Shown: positions 8,185 to 17,044 of the stretch, piece after piece
Layout of the letters: the number at the start of each line of letters is the position of its first letter
Numbering within the stretch: the first letter of the stretch is position 1
NCBI RefSeq assembly: GCF_014842255.1
Contig: NZ_JACYVH010000001.1
Coordinates: 337,264-401,263, forward strand
Reading direction: 5' to 3'
Length of the DNA stretch: 64,000 nt
From: Frigoribacterium sp. CFBP 13712
Lineage (GTDB): Bacteria > Actinomycetota > Actinomycetes > Actinomycetales > Microbacteriaceae
Position numbers and translations under genes: made by a program
Notes under the pieces: model-generated
The model's input: the letters and a program-made list of their open reading frames with translations, nothing else
Told to the model about the DNA's origin: nothing
The model's database searches: none

Positions 8185-9093
8185 TCAGCTGGTCAGGCCG
8201 TCGACGTACTCCTGGTTGTCGTCGATCCAGGCGTCGACGACCTCGGTGTAGTCGCTGCCGTCGACACCGCTGTTGAACATGGCGTTCTCGAGCGACGACA
8301 GACGGTCGTTGTCCATCTCGAAGCCCTCGAGCCACTCGGCGAACTGCGGGTGGCTGTCCGTGAAGCTCTTGCCGCCGAACGAGTGGATCCCCTCGGCGTC
8401 GCCCAGGGTGCCCTTGGGGTCTTCGAGGTCCTTGATCGGGAACGCGTCGTAGGCCCAGTGCGGGCTCCACAGCGTGACGGCGATGTTCTCGCCCGCGTCG
8501 GTGGCGCTCTTCAGCTCGGTGAGCATGGCGGCCGTCGACGAGGTCTGCAGGGTCAGGTCGTCGATGCCGTACTCGGGGATCGTCGCGTTCTCGACGGCAG
8601 AGGTCAGACCTGCGGCCGGCTCGATGCCGACGATGGTGCCGCCGAAGAGGTCGGCGTTCTCGTTCAGCTCGTCGATCGAGTCGATCGGGGCGTCGGCGTT
8701 GACCGCGATGGCCAGCTTGGCGCCGTCGTTCCAGGCGCCGAGGTCGGTGAGGTCGTCGCCGAACTTGTCGATGTACTCCTTGTGCGTGACGGGCAGCCAG
8801 GTGTCGAGGACGACGTCGTAGTCGTCGGTCGTGAGGCCCTGGTAGACCGGTGCGACGTCGGCCATCTCGAGGTTGACCGTGTAGCCCTGCTCTTCGAGCA
8901 CGGACTTCCACAGCCAGGATGCGGCGATGCCCTCGTCCCAGCCGTTGAAGACGGCGATGTCGACGACGCTCTGGTCGCCGTTCTCGAGGGTCTCGGTCGA
9001 CGACGAACTGCCGGGGGGCGAGCAGGCGGCGAGGCCGAGGACTGCGGAGGTGCCCAGGGCGACCGAGGCTGCGATGGTGGTGCGCTTGTGCAT
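8185..9093 (-). CDS. Glycine betaine/choline-type ABC substrate-binding lipoprotein
   Basis: 302-aa extracytoplasmic receptor for a betaine-type importer (OpuAC/ProX family). The signal peptide ends in the lipobox LAAC with the lipidated Cys at residue 24. The mature protein has the family features VDIAVFNGWDEGIAASWLW at the start, DVVLDTWLPVTH and VTLWSPHWAYDAF, whose Trp residues form the aromatic betaine box in known homologues. A GAAAGGATC ribosome site precedes the ATG. It is the last gene of the operon, 65 bp downstream of the permease. Confidence 0.92.
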   Translation of the reverse strand: MHKRTTIAASVALGTSAVLGLAACSPPGSSSSTETLENGDQSVVDIAVFNGWDEGIAASWLWKSVLEEQGYTVNLEMADVAPVYQGLTTDDYDVVLDTWLPVTHKEYIDKFGDDLTDLGAWNDGAKLAIAVNADAPIDSIDELNENADLFGGTIVGIEPAAGLTSAVENATIPEYGIDDLTLQTSSTAAMLTELKSATDAGENIAVTLWSPHWAYDAFPIKDLEDPKGTLGDAEGIHSFGGKSFTDSHPQFAEWLEGFEMDNDRLSSLENAMFNSGVDGSDYTEVVDAWIDDNQEYVDGLTS

Positions 9094-9158
9094 GTGATCC
9101 TTTCGGGTGGTGCAGGAGGTGCGGGTCGGCCGATGACGCCGGCCGACCCGCCGGGGTT

Positions 9159-10118
9159 CTAGACCGACGCGGTGGCGCGCTCGGGCGCCGGTGCGTCGGG
9201 GAGCGGGGTGGCGTCGACCTCGGTCTCGCCACCGCCGGAGGCGGCGGAAGCGCTGCCGACGGCGCGCGGGGAGCGCGACGGGCGACGACGACGGTCGGCG
9301 CCGAGGGCCGCGGTCATGCGGTCGAGGATGATCGCGAGGATGACGACCGAGACGCCGGCCTCGGCCCCCAGGGCGACGTCGATGCGGTTGAGGCTCGCGA
9401 CGATGTCGCCGCCGAGTCCGCCGGCCCCGACCATGCCCGCGATGACGACCATCGAGAGCGACAGCATGATGACCTGGTTGACGCCGGCCATGATGCTCGG
9501 CTTCGCGAGGGGCAGCTGGATCTGTCGCAGGATCCGCCACGGCGACGAGCCGAACGCCTGGCCGGCCTCGACCACCTCGGTGTCCACCCCGCGGATGCCC
9601 AGCTCGGTCAGTCGCACGCCGGGTGCCATGGCGAACACGATGGTGGCCACGATGCCCGGCACGACGCCGACCCGGAACAGCAGCAGAGCCGGGATGAGGT
9701 ACACGAACGCCGGGGTCGTCTGCATGAAGTCGAGGACGGGGCGGATGATCTGCGACGCGATCGTCGACTTGGCCGCGAGCACGCCGAGGGGGATGCTGAT
9801 CGCGATCGCGATGGCACCGGCGACGAGCACCAGGGCGAGGGTCGCCATGGCGTTCTCCCACTGGTTGACCGAGCTGATCAGCAGCAGGCCGACGGCCGAG
9901 CCGACGGCGAACTTCCAGCCGCGGGCGAAGAACGCCAGAGCCGCGACGACGATCACGACGGCCCAGAACGGAGGCGCGCTGAGGATGTACTCCATCCACT
10001 CGTAGAAGAAGAGGAAGACGGCGCGCACGACGTCGAAGAAGCCGCCGAGGTTGTCGGTGATCCAGTCGACGACCGACGACACCCAGCTGCCGAAGGGGAT
10101 GCGGAGGATGTCGTTCAT
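9159..10118 (-). CDS. Glycine betaine ABC transporter permease (ProW/OpuAB type)
   Basis: 319 aa, about six transmembrane helices, with the binding-protein-dependent transport signature around VDTEVVEAGQAFGSSPWRILRQ (EAA loop). The C-terminal tail after the last helix is a basic and Pro/Ala-rich extension of about 50 aa. The ATG at 10118 overlaps the stop of the ATPase gene (ATGA), indicating coupled translation. Channel partner of the adjacent ATPase and lipoprotein. Confidence 0.92.
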   Translation of the reverse strand: MNDILRIPFGSWVSSVVDWITDNLGGFFDVVRAVFLFFYEWMEYILSAPPFWAVVIVVAALAFFARGWKFAVGSAVGLLLISSVNQWENAMATLALVLVAGAIAIAISIPLGVLAAKSTIASQIIRPVLDFMQTTPAFVYLIPALLLFRVGVVPGIVATIVFAMAPGVRLTELGIRGVDTEVVEAGQAFGSSPWRILRQIQLPLAKPSIMAGVNQVIMLSLSMVVIAGMVGAGGLGGDIVASLNRIDVALGAEAGVSVVILAIILDRMTAALGADRRRRPSRSPRAVGSASAASGGGETEVDATPLPDAPAPERATASV

Positions 10119-11419
10119 CGGGTGGCTCCTTCGGTGACCGCGACGGGGGTCTCCTCCGTCGCGAGGGTGGCGTCGAGCTCGCTCTCGGAGAACCGCGTGA
10201 CGGGTTCGAGCACGGGGATGGGCGAGGTCGTCGTGTCGACGTTGCCGAGGGCGGCGAGCAGCGTGACCCGCGGGATGACGCCGATCAGTCGATCGCGGTC
10301 GTCGACCACGGCGATGGGCAGCGGACTCTCGACGGCGAGTTCGAAGAGGTCGACGAGGGCGGCGTCGGGGCCGACCTTGGCGAACTCGGTGTTCACGATC
10401 GCCTCGAGGTCGGTGTCGTTCGTCTTCACCTGACGCATGACGTGGCGGTCGCGGACCCAGCCGAGGAGCTTGCGGTCGCGGCCGAGGACGAACAGGGCCG
10501 CCGTCTGCAGATCGCGGAGGGTGCGGAGCGCGCCCCGGGGGCCGGCGGTCAGCTGCACGACGGCCCTGGCCGGCTCCATGACGCTCGACGCGGTGAGGAC
10601 CCGTGCCCGGTCGACGTCCTGCACGAACTGGGCGACGTAGTCGTTGGCCGGATCGGTGAGGATGTCCTCGGGGCTGCCGATCTGGACGATGCGGCCGTCT
10701 CGCATGACCGCGATGCGGTCGCCGAGGAACATGGCCTCGTTCAGGTCGTGCGTGATGAAGACGATGGTCTTGCCGAGCTTCGCCTGCAGCTCGAGCAGCT
10801 GCTCCTGCATCTCGCGGCGGATCAGCGGGTCGAGGGCGCTGAACGCCTCGTCCATCAGCAGGATGTCGGTCTCGGCTGCGAGCGCACGGGCCAGGCCCAC
10901 TCGCTGCTGCATGCCGCCGGAGAGCTCGCTCGGGAGCTTGTCCTCCCAGCCGGCGAGACCGACGATCTCGGTCACCTCGCGGGCCTTGGCCAGGCGCTTC
11001 GCCTTGGCGACTCCCTGCACCTCGAGGCCGTAGGCGACGTTGTCGATCACGGTGCGGTGCGGGAGGAGCGCGAAGTGCTGGAACACCATCGAGACGTGCT
11101 TCCGTCGGACGGCGCGCAGCTCCTTCGCGGGGACGTCGGAGATGTTCGACCCCGACACCTCCACGGAGCCCGAGGTCGGCTCGAGCAGGCCGTTCAGCAT
11201 GCGGATGAGCGTCGACTTGCCGCTGCCCGACAGCCCCATGACGACGAAGATCTCGCCGGGCTGCACGTCGAACGACGCGTCGATGACGGCTGCCGTGCCG
11301 AAGGCCGAGGCGTCGGCGCGGCTGGCGCCGGACTCGAGGCGGGTGACCGCTTCTCGGGGGCGGCGTCCGAAGACCTTGTAGAGGTTCTTCGCACGCACGG
11401 CGGGTGGTGTCGTTGTCAT
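10115..11419 (-). CDS. Glycine betaine ABC transporter ATP-binding protein with tandem CBS domains (ProV/OpuAA type)
   Basis: 434 aa. Walker A GLSGSGKST, signature LSGGMQQRVGLARALA and Walker B ILLMDEAFSALDP form the ABC module. The C-terminal 150 residues carry two CBS motifs (LLGWVRDRHVM and LPIAVVDDRDRLIGVIPR), which in OpuA sense ionic strength. The ATG at 11419 has GGAGAG about 4 nt upstream. First gene of the ATPase-permease-receptor operon, importing compatible solutes at high osmolarity. Confidence 0.93.
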   Translation of the reverse strand: MTTTPPAVRAKNLYKVFGRRPREAVTRLESGASRADASAFGTAAVIDASFDVQPGEIFVVMGLSGSGKSTLIRMLNGLLEPTSGSVEVSGSNISDVPAKELRAVRRKHVSMVFQHFALLPHRTVIDNVAYGLEVQGVAKAKRLAKAREVTEIVGLAGWEDKLPSELSGGMQQRVGLARALAAETDILLMDEAFSALDPLIRREMQEQLLELQAKLGKTIVFITHDLNEAMFLGDRIAVMRDGRIVQIGSPEDILTDPANDYVAQFVQDVDRARVLTASSVMEPARAVVQLTAGPRGALRTLRDLQTAALFVLGRDRKLLGWVRDRHVMRQVKTNDTDLEAIVNTEFAKVGPDAALVDLFELAVESPLPIAVVDDRDRLIGVIPRVTLLAALGNVDTTTSPIPVLEPVTRFSESELDATLATEETPVAVTEGATR

Positions 11420-11908
11420 GGGCTCTCCGCGGGCACGCCGGGGCGCACCTTCCGCTCGGGCAGGCGCGCCGTCGGCGGCGTTCTGGTCGGGCGGACGGGT
11501 CGACGGCGCATGCGGGATGGTCCGGCTCAAGCATCGTGATCCGAGATGCGAACCTGTACCCCGCTGGTGCGGTCATGGGACCGGCACCGGCGCCACCAGA
11601 CCGTACGGCGACCGGGATCCGAGACTGCCGGACCGCCGATCATCGCGTCCTGATGATGACGGGCCCACCGGAGCGGGCCTCGATGACCGTAGCGAACATG
11701 TGTCGCTCATCCCAATCCGCACCCCCCTCCGGAGGGACCGGACGTGTACCCCGATCCCCTCCGATCGCCGTGTTCATGGGCATCGACATCGTGGCCGTTT
11801 CGTTACACGCTCCGCACCTCCGAGGGTCGCCGTCCGCAGAGCGCGGGTCCCCCGACATGCCGACCTGTCGATGTGCGCGAACTGCAGACTCGGGCCTACC
11901 CTCTCGGC
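11420..11908. promoter_or_regulatory. Divergent control region between betaine operon and amino-acid permease
   Basis: A 489-bp gap with no convincing gene. On the minus strand TTGGGA (11710-11715) and TACGGT (11686-11691) are 18 bp apart and could be the betaine-operon promoter, giving a long leader. A 12-bp perfect palindrome CCCTCCGGAGGG lies at 11725-11736, just upstream of that -35 box. A TACCCT box (11897-11902) precedes the permease ATG by 6 nt. The promoter calls are tentative. The gap is longer than most in the window. Confidence 0.4.
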
Positions 11909-13456
11909 ATGAGCGCATCAGACGGAGACCGCGGCTCGGCCGCGCACCCGGACACCGTCCCCCAGGACTTCAGCCACGAGCAGGAGGGGTTCCAGCACGG
12001 TCTGAAGCCCCGGCAGCTGCAGATGATCGCCATCGGCGGCGCCATCGGCACGGGGTTGTTCCTCGGCGCCGGCGGTCGACTCGCCACGGCGGGGCCCTCT
12101 CTCGCGATCGTGTTCGCCATCTGCGGCGTGTTCGCGTTCTTCATCCTGCGCGCGCTGGGCGAGCTGGTGCTGCACCGCCCCTCCTCGGGATCCTTCGTCT
12201 CGTACGCCCGCGAGTTCTACGGCGAGAAGTTCGCCTACGCGGCGGGCTGGATGTACTTCCTGAACTGGGCGATGACGGCGATCGTCGACGTCACCGCGGT
12301 GGCCCTGTACCTGCAGTACTGGAAGGCCTTCACGGCCGCCCCGGAGTGGCTGCTGGCCCTCGTGGCCCTGGCCGTCGTGTTGTCGGTGAACCTGCTGGCC
12401 GTGAAGGTGTTCGGCGAGATGGAGTTCTGGTTCGCGATCGTCAAGGTCGCCGCGCTCGTGATCTTCCTGGTGGTCGGGGTCGTCTGGCTCGCCGCGGCGT
12501 TCCCGGTGACGCACGACGGCGCGGCCGTCGACACCGGCTGGTCGGTGGTCGCCGCGAGCGGGATCCTGCCGAGCGGTCTGCTGCCGGCGGTGCTCGTCGT
12601 TCAGGGCGTCGTCTTCGCGTACGCCGCGATCGAGCTGGTCGGAACGGCGTCGGGCGAGACCGAGAACCCGGAGAAGGTGGTGCCGCGGGCGATCAACACG
12701 GTGATCATCCGGATCGCGGTCTTCTACGTCGGCTCGCTGGTGCTCCTGTCGCTGCTGCTGCCCTACACCGCGTACGCCGAGGGCGAGAGCCCGTTCGTGA
12801 CGTTCTTCAGCAGCATCGGCAGCCCCGAGGTGGGTCGCATCGCCGGGTCGATCATGAATTTCGTGGTCGTGACGGCCGCGCTGTCGAGCCTGAACGCCGG
12901 GCTGTACTCGACGGGCCGCGTGCTCCACTCGATGGGGATGAACGGTTCGGCCCCGAAGTTCACGACGAAGATGTCGAAGGGCGGGGTGCCGTTCGGCGGG
13001 ATCCTGCTGACGGCGTCGATCACGCTGCTCGGCGTCGGTCTGAACGCGATCGTCGGCGCGAGCGCCGCGTTCGAGATCGTGCTGAACATCGCGTCGCTCG
13101 GCATCTTGACCGCATGGGGCACGATCATCCTCTGCCAGATGCGCCTCCGCCGTTGGGCGAAGGAGGGCAAGGCGAAGGAGCCCTCGTTCCGCCTGCCGGG
13201 CGCCCCGGTCACGAGCTACCTGACGTTGGCGTTCCTGCTCGCCGTGGTCGTGCTGATGGCGATCGACTGGCCGATCGGCTCGTTGACGGTGATGTCGCTC
13301 GTGGTGATCATCCCGCTGCTGATGCTCGGCTGGCACCTGCAGCGCGATCGCATCCTCGCCGCAGCACGCCTCCGCGAGGGCATGACCGGCCCGTATCCCG
13401 TCACGGGCCGCGACGCCGCGGCGCAGCATCCCCGCCCGGGCGACGACCGCGCGTAG
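11909..13456 (+). CDS. APC-superfamily amino-acid permease (AnsP/D-Ser-Ala-Gly type)
   Basis: 515 aa, about twelve transmembrane helices. The first contains the APC motif [20 protein letters not shown] (about residue 36), and the family segment [20 protein letters not shown] follows helix 6. The closest remembered relatives are asparagine permeases and the CycA group, so the substrate is likely a neutral amino acid. The ATG at 11909 lies 6 nt after TACCCT without a Shine-Dalgarno (leaderless). Single gene, divergent from the betaine operon. Confidence 0.88.
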   Translation: MSASDGDRGSAAHPDTVPQDFSHEQEGFQHGLKPRQLQMIAIGGAIGTGLFLGAGGRLATAGPSLAIVFAICGVFAFFILRALGELVLHRPSSGSFVSYAREFYGEKFAYAAGWMYFLNWAMTAIVDVTAVALYLQYWKAFTAAPEWLLALVALAVVLSVNLLAVKVFGEMEFWFAIVKVAALVIFLVVGVVWLAAAFPVTHDGAAVDTGWSVVAASGILPSGLLPAVLVVQGVVFAYAAIELVGTASGETENPEKVVPRAINTVIIRIAVFYVGSLVLLSLLLPYTAYAEGESPFVTFFSSIGSPEVGRIAGSIMNFVVVTAALSSLNAGLYSTGRVLHSMGMNGSAPKFTTKMSKGGVPFGGILLTASITLLGVGLNAIVGASAAFEIVLNIASLGILTAWGTIILCQMRLRRWAKEGKAKEPSFRLPGAPVTSYLTLAFLLAVVVLMAIDWPIGSLTVMSLVVIIPLLMLGWHLQRDRILAAARLREGMTGPYPVTGRDAAAQHPRPGDDRA

Positions 13457-13523
13457 CCCCACTCCCCCGCCGCGAGCGGGACGGACTCCGCCCTCCTCCG
13501 TCCCGCTCCCGCGCCCCCAGCCC

Positions 13524-13611
13524 CCGCGACGAGCGAAGCGACGTCGCCCCGCCCCCACCCCGCGGCCAGCGAAGCGAAGCCGCACCGCGACGAGCGAAGC
13601 GACGTCGCCCC
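13524..13611 (+). repeat. Direct repeat of 27 bp with degenerate middle copy
   Basis: Two identical 27-bp units (13524-13550 and 13585-13611) begin CCGCGACGAGCGAAGCG and end GACGTCGCCCC. Between them, at about 13562-13582, is a decayed relative GCGGCCAGCGAAGCGAAGC. Each unit has short complementary ends (GCGACG/CGTCGC). The repeat lies in the 290-bp stretch between the permease stop and the tRNA-Lys terminator, which holds no gene. Confidence 0.75.
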
Positions 13612-13697
13612 CGAGCAACACGCACCTGGCGGCAAAGCACCCCCACCCCGCGCGGCCCCAGGCCGCACGTCGGCGGAGCCGACCAGACCGGCACGAC

Positions 13698-13735
13698 GAA
13701 AAATCCCCCGCTTCATCGACTGATGAACACGGGGG
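13698..13735 (-). terminator. Intrinsic terminator of tRNA-Lys
   Basis: Read on the minus strand, CCCCCG (13735-13730) pairs with CGGGGG (13710-13705), with an inner GTTCATC/GATGAA-type stem. A run of T follows (A residues on the plus strand near 13698-13703). This is one of the few hairpins in the window with a clear U-tract. It lies 12 bp beyond the tRNA 3' end. Confidence 0.85.
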
Positions 13736-13747
13736 ACCCATTTTTCG

Positions 13748-13820
<73 letters not shown>

Positions 13821-13917
13821 GCGCCGCGGTATGCCCCGCAACGAGGACCAACATTAGCATGAGTTCTGACCCCACTTGAACACCCGGGCGCCTCGCGCGC
13901 CCTCAGATCGGAGCATC

Positions 13918-14388
13918 ATGGCCACGAGACTCGAGAAGGGCGCCCCGGCGCCGACCTTCACCCTGGACGACGAGAGCGGTTCGCCTGTCTCGCTGTCGGA
14001 CTTCGCGGGGCAGAACGTCATCGTGTACTTCTACCCGGCGGCATCGACGCCCGGCTGCACGACCGAGGCGTGCGACTTCCGCGACAACATCAATTCGCTG
14101 AAGTCGGCCGGCTACCAGGTGCTCGGCGTGTCGAAGGACGCCCCGGAGGCGCTCCGTCGATTCAAGGACGAGCAGGGCTTGAACTTCCCGCTGCTGAGCG
14201 ACCCCGGCCTCGCGGTGCACGAGGCGTACGGCGCCTACGGCGAGAAGAACAGCTACGGACGCATCGTCACCGGCACCATCCGCTCGACGTTCGTCGTCGA
14301 CGGTGAGGGTGCCGTCGTGCTGCCGCTCTACAACGTGAAGGCGACGGGGCACGTGGCGTCGCTGCGGAAGAAGCTCGCGCTCGACTGA
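13918..14388 (+). CDS. bcp: Thiol peroxidase Bcp (atypical 2-Cys peroxiredoxin)
   Basis: 156 aa, cytoplasmic, reduces hydrogen and alkyl peroxides with thioredoxin as donor. Peroxidatic C47 and resolving C52 lie in STPGCTTEACDFRD. The catalytic Thr/Pro precede them and Arg is in GTIRSTFVVD. The ATG at 13918 has CGGAG 4 nt upstream; an upstream in-frame ATG at 13876 would add unconserved residues. Convergent with the next membrane-protein gene. Confidence 0.93.
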   Translation: MATRLEKGAPAPTFTLDDESGSPVSLSDFAGQNVIVYFYPAASTPGCTTEACDFRDNINSLKSAGYQVLGVSKDAPEALRRFKDEQGLNFPLLSDPGLAVHEAYGAYGEKNSYGRIVTGTIRSTFVVDGEGAVVLPLYNVKATGHVASLRKKLALD

Positions 14389-14428
14389 CCCCCCCCTGTC
14401 GCCGCCCCGCGCCTCCTGCACCGTCCGG

Positions 14429-14887
14429 TCAGTAGGTGCGGGGCGGCACGTCGTCGCGGCGGGACGTGGCCGCGACCACCGACGGGGTGAGCAGCAGCAC
14501 GACGACGAGCACGGCCGGCACGATGAGCCAGAGGCCGATGGTCGGGTTGGCGAACGTGCCCTGCAGGCTGCCGACGCCGACCGCGATCTGCAGCACCTGC
14601 CACACGATGGCCGCACCGCGGATCCAGGCTCGACCACGGAAGGCGCCGACCACGATGGAGCCGATCCAGGCGGTCGCCATCAGGGTCAGCACGAGCACGG
14701 CGACGGCCGACGCGTACGACGACGGCGTCTCGACGACGAGTTCGACGAGCAGGTAGCCGGCGGCGGACGCCACGACGGCGAGCTCGCCGACGAGGAGCAC
14801 GATCAGCAGCCACAGCAGGGCGGGGCGCCGCCGGTCGGCAGACGGATCTGTCGGCGTCGCCGGGTCGTTCTCAGCCGCTCCGCTCAT
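14429..14887 (-). CDS. Hypothetical membrane protein, 152 aa
   Basis: A short polar N-terminus (MSGAAENDPATPTDP) is followed by four hydrophobic segments: LLWLLIVLLVGELAVVASAA, SAVAVLVLTLMATAWIGSIV, AIVWQVLQIAVGVG and IGLWLIVPAVLVVVLLL. The C-terminal tail is short and polar. This four-helix layout is common among small uncharacterised actinobacterial proteins. No family or function recognised. Divergent from whiB1 with a 167-bp shared upstream region. Confidence 0.72.
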   Translation of the reverse strand: MSGAAENDPATPTDPSADRRRPALLWLLIVLLVGELAVVASAAGYLLVELVVETPSSYASAVAVLVLTLMATAWIGSIVVGAFRGRAWIRGAAIVWQVLQIAVGVGSLQGTFANPTIGLWLIVPAVLVVVLLLTPSVVAATSRRDDVPPRTY

Positions 14888-15054
14888 GCGTCGCCCTCCA
14901 CAAAATCCTTGATTTGGCCGTACCAGTATGCGACCATATTCGAGGTCGAAGTGACGTGCACACGGCCGTGCGCGCCTCCCGAATTCTTTCTCTTTCCCCC
15001 ATCCGGAACCGGTGCTTCGTTGCGCCGGTTCAGCATTTAAAGGAGTACCCATCG
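14888..15054. promoter_or_regulatory. Divergent upstream region of whiB1
   Basis: 167 bp containing an AT-rich part (about 14900-14945) and, before whiB1, AAAGGAG at 15039-15045 followed by ACCCATCG and ATG, a strong ribosome site. A GTGACGTGCAC element lies at about 14951-14961 and a GGAGGCGCG nonamer (minus orientation) at 14970. The long leader implied for whiB1 contrasts with the leaderless genes elsewhere. No single promoter can be assigned with confidence. Confidence 0.4.
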
Positions 15055-15303
15055 ATGGATTGGCGTGACAAGGCCGCCTGCCTGACCGCAGACCCGGAGC
15101 TGTTCTTCCCCGTGGGCAACACCGGCCCCGCCGTCGACCAGATCGACAAGGCGAAGACCGTCTGCGGCCGGTGCACCGTCACCGAGACGTGCCTGCAGTA
15201 CGCGCTCGAGACCAGCCAGGACTCCGGCGTCTGGGGCGGCCTCAGCGAAGACGAGCGCCGCGCGCTCAAGCGCCGCGCCGCCCGCGCCCGCCGCGCCAGC
15301 TAG
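15055..15303 (+). CDS. whiB1: WhiB-family iron-sulfur transcriptional regulator (WhiB1 type)
   Basis: 82 aa. The four cluster-ligating cysteines are C9, C37, C40 and C46 (CGRC...C spacing), followed by the GVWGGLS turn and a basic C-terminus (RRALKRRAARARRAS) that contacts DNA or sigma factor region 4. The family binds a nitric-oxide/oxygen-sensitive 4Fe-4S cluster. The gene order whiB1-pdtaS (convergent) is the same as Rv3219-Rv3220c in M. tuberculosis, which supports the WhiB1 assignment. Confidence 0.93.
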   Translation: MDWRDKAACLTADPELFFPVGNTGPAVDQIDKAKTVCGRCTVTETCLQYALETSQDSGVWGGLSEDERRALKRRAARARRAS

Positions 15304-15342
15304 ACGAACCCGTCGTCGGGTGGCCTCGGCCATCCGGACGGC

Positions 15343-15383
15343 GAAGAGAGGCCGGCTCCCCCATGGGGAGCCGGCCTCTCTTC
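15343..15383. terminator. Bidirectional hairpin terminator whiB1/pdtaS
   Basis: 19-bp perfect inverted repeat with arms 15343-15361 and 15365-15383 and a 3-nt loop, beginning GAAGAGAGGCCGGCTCCCC, between the two convergent genes. Confidence 0.9.
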
Positions 15384-15410
15384 GTCGTCGCAGAAGGCGC
15401 TGACAGCCGC

Positions 15411-16904
15411 TCAGGGCTGCGTGAGCCAGCGGAACGGGATCTCGATGGTGACCTCGGTGCCGCTGCCGACGAGCGTGTGCCAGTCGATGGTGCCCCCGAG
15501 CTCGCCCTGGATGAGAGTGCGGACGATCTGGGTGCCGAGCCCGGAGCCGACCTTGCCCTCGGGGAGACCCACGCCGTTGTCGCGCACCTTGACGGTCAAC
15601 TGCTCGTCGTCGCGTTCGGCGACGATCTGCACCTCGCCGTCGCGACCGTCGAGACCGTGCTCGACGGCGTTCGTGACGAGCTCGGTCAGCGCCAGCGCCA
15701 GCGGGGTGGCGTACTCGCTCGGCAGCGCACCGAAACTGCCCACCAGCGCGGGCCGGACCGTCGTGTTGTGACTCGAGGCGACCTCGGCGATGAGCATCAG
15801 GACGCGATCGAAGACGGTGTCGAAGTCGACGTTCTGGCTCAGCCCCTCGGACAGCGTGTCATGCACCACGGCGATGGAGGCCACCCGGCGCATGGCCTGG
15901 GTCAGAGCCTCGCGGGCGACATCGGTGTGCGTCCGTCGGGCCTGGATGCGGAGCAGCGACGCCACCGTCTGCAGGTTGTTCTTCACACGGTGGTGGATCT
16001 CACGGATCGTCGCGTCTTTGGTGATGAGCTCGCGCTCCTGGTGCCGCAGCTCCGTGACGTCGCGGCAGAGGACGATCGCGCCCATCCGGTCACCACGGTC
16101 GCGCAGCGGGATGGCCCTCAGCGAGACCGTCACGCCGCGCGCCTCGATGTCCGTCCGCCACGGGGCGCGCCCGGTGACGACCAGAGGCAGCGACTCGTCG
16201 ATGACGAGCTTGCCCTGCAGCAGGTTCGTGGTGACCTCCGCCAACGACTCGCCCTCGAGCTCGCCGTCGAAGCCCATCCGGTTGAAGGCCGACAGGCCGT
16301 TGGGACTCGCGAAGGTGACCGTGCCGTCGACGTCGAGCCGGAGCAGCCCGTCGGAGGCGCGGGGGGCGCCCCGACGAGGCCCGGTGGGCGCACCGAGATC
16401 GGGGAAGTCGCCCGCGGCGATCATGGCGAAGAGGTCGTTGGCGCACTGATTGAAGGTGAGCTCTTGACGACTCGGGGTGCGGGCCTCGCTGAGGTTCGTA
16501 TGCCGTGTGATGACGGCGATCGGAGCCTCGGTCACGTCGGGGCGGCTGGCGCCGAGACGACGCAGCACGGGGACGGCCCGGACTCGGGTCGGGGTCTCCT
16601 CGTACCAGTCGGGGGCCGCCGAGTCGACGATGCGGGTCGACGAGAAGGCCGAGTCGATCTGCACCCGCCACTCGGGCCGGACCTCCTGCCCCACGAAGTC
16701 GCGGTAGAAGAGCGTCGCACTGCTCGACGGCCGCGCGTGGGCGACGGCCACGAAACTGCCGGTCTGGGTCGGCACCCACAGGACCATGTCGGCGAACGCC
16801 AGGTCGGCCAGCAGCTGCCAGTCGCCGACGAGCAGGTGCAGCCACTCGATGTCCGCTTCGCTGGAGCGGCCCTGGGCGAGTACGAGATCACTGAGCGTCG
16901 ACAC
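15411..16904 (-). CDS. pdtaS: Sensor histidine kinase PdtaS-type (GAF-PAS-HisKA_2)
   Basis: 497 aa, soluble, no membrane segment. An N-terminal GAF-like domain (about 15-170) is followed by a PAS domain (about 185-290, RLDVDGTVTFASPNGLSAFNRMG). The HisKA_2 dimerisation region has the phospho-acceptor His in EIHHRVKNNLQTVASLLRIQ. The HATPase has N-box ELVTNAVEHG and G-boxes VRDNGVGLPEG and GSGLGTQIV. In M. tuberculosis the partner is the antiterminator PdtaR, encoded elsewhere; no ANTAR gene is seen here. Convergent with whiB1 as in mycobacteria. Confidence 0.9.
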   Translation of the reverse strand: MSTLSDLVLAQGRSSEADIEWLHLLVGDWQLLADLAFADMVLWVPTQTGSFVAVAHARPSSSATLFYRDFVGQEVRPEWRVQIDSAFSSTRIVDSAAPDWYEETPTRVRAVPVLRRLGASRPDVTEAPIAVITRHTNLSEARTPSRQELTFNQCANDLFAMIAAGDFPDLGAPTGPRRGAPRASDGLLRLDVDGTVTFASPNGLSAFNRMGFDGELEGESLAEVTTNLLQGKLVIDESLPLVVTGRAPWRTDIEARGVTVSLRAIPLRDRGDRMGAIVLCRDVTELRHQERELITKDATIREIHHRVKNNLQTVASLLRIQARRTHTDVAREALTQAMRRVASIAVVHDTLSEGLSQNVDFDTVFDRVLMLIAEVASSHNTTVRPALVGSFGALPSEYATPLALALTELVTNAVEHGLDGRDGEVQIVAERDDEQLTVKVRDNGVGLPEGKVGSGLGTQIVRTLIQGELGGTIDWHTLVGSGTEVTIEIPFRWLTQP

Positions 16905-17044
16905 CGCCCCAGTCTAAGTCGAGCCGCGATCACGGAAAATCGGTGCGACACGAGTTCTCCACAGATCGGCCTGTCCCTAGCAAATCAATACCGAATGTCA
17001 TATGTTGTGTTCGTCCGAGCCGCTTTCACGAAAGTTCGAGCACC

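Noticed and set aside
11640-11918. A 92-codon minus-strand frame in the betaine/permease gap
   Set aside because: No ribosome site, Arg/Gly/Pro-rich composition typical of chance frames.
13456-13690. Possible CRISPR-like array from repeated GCGAAGCG units
   Set aside because: Only two full copies and one decayed copy, no regular spacers and no cas genes.
14948-14963. Possible CRP-family site upstream of whiB1
   Set aside because: GTGACGTGCAC only loosely fits TGTGA-N6-TCACA and spacing is wrong; mycobacterial whiB1 is CRP-controlled but that cannot be transferred from this match.
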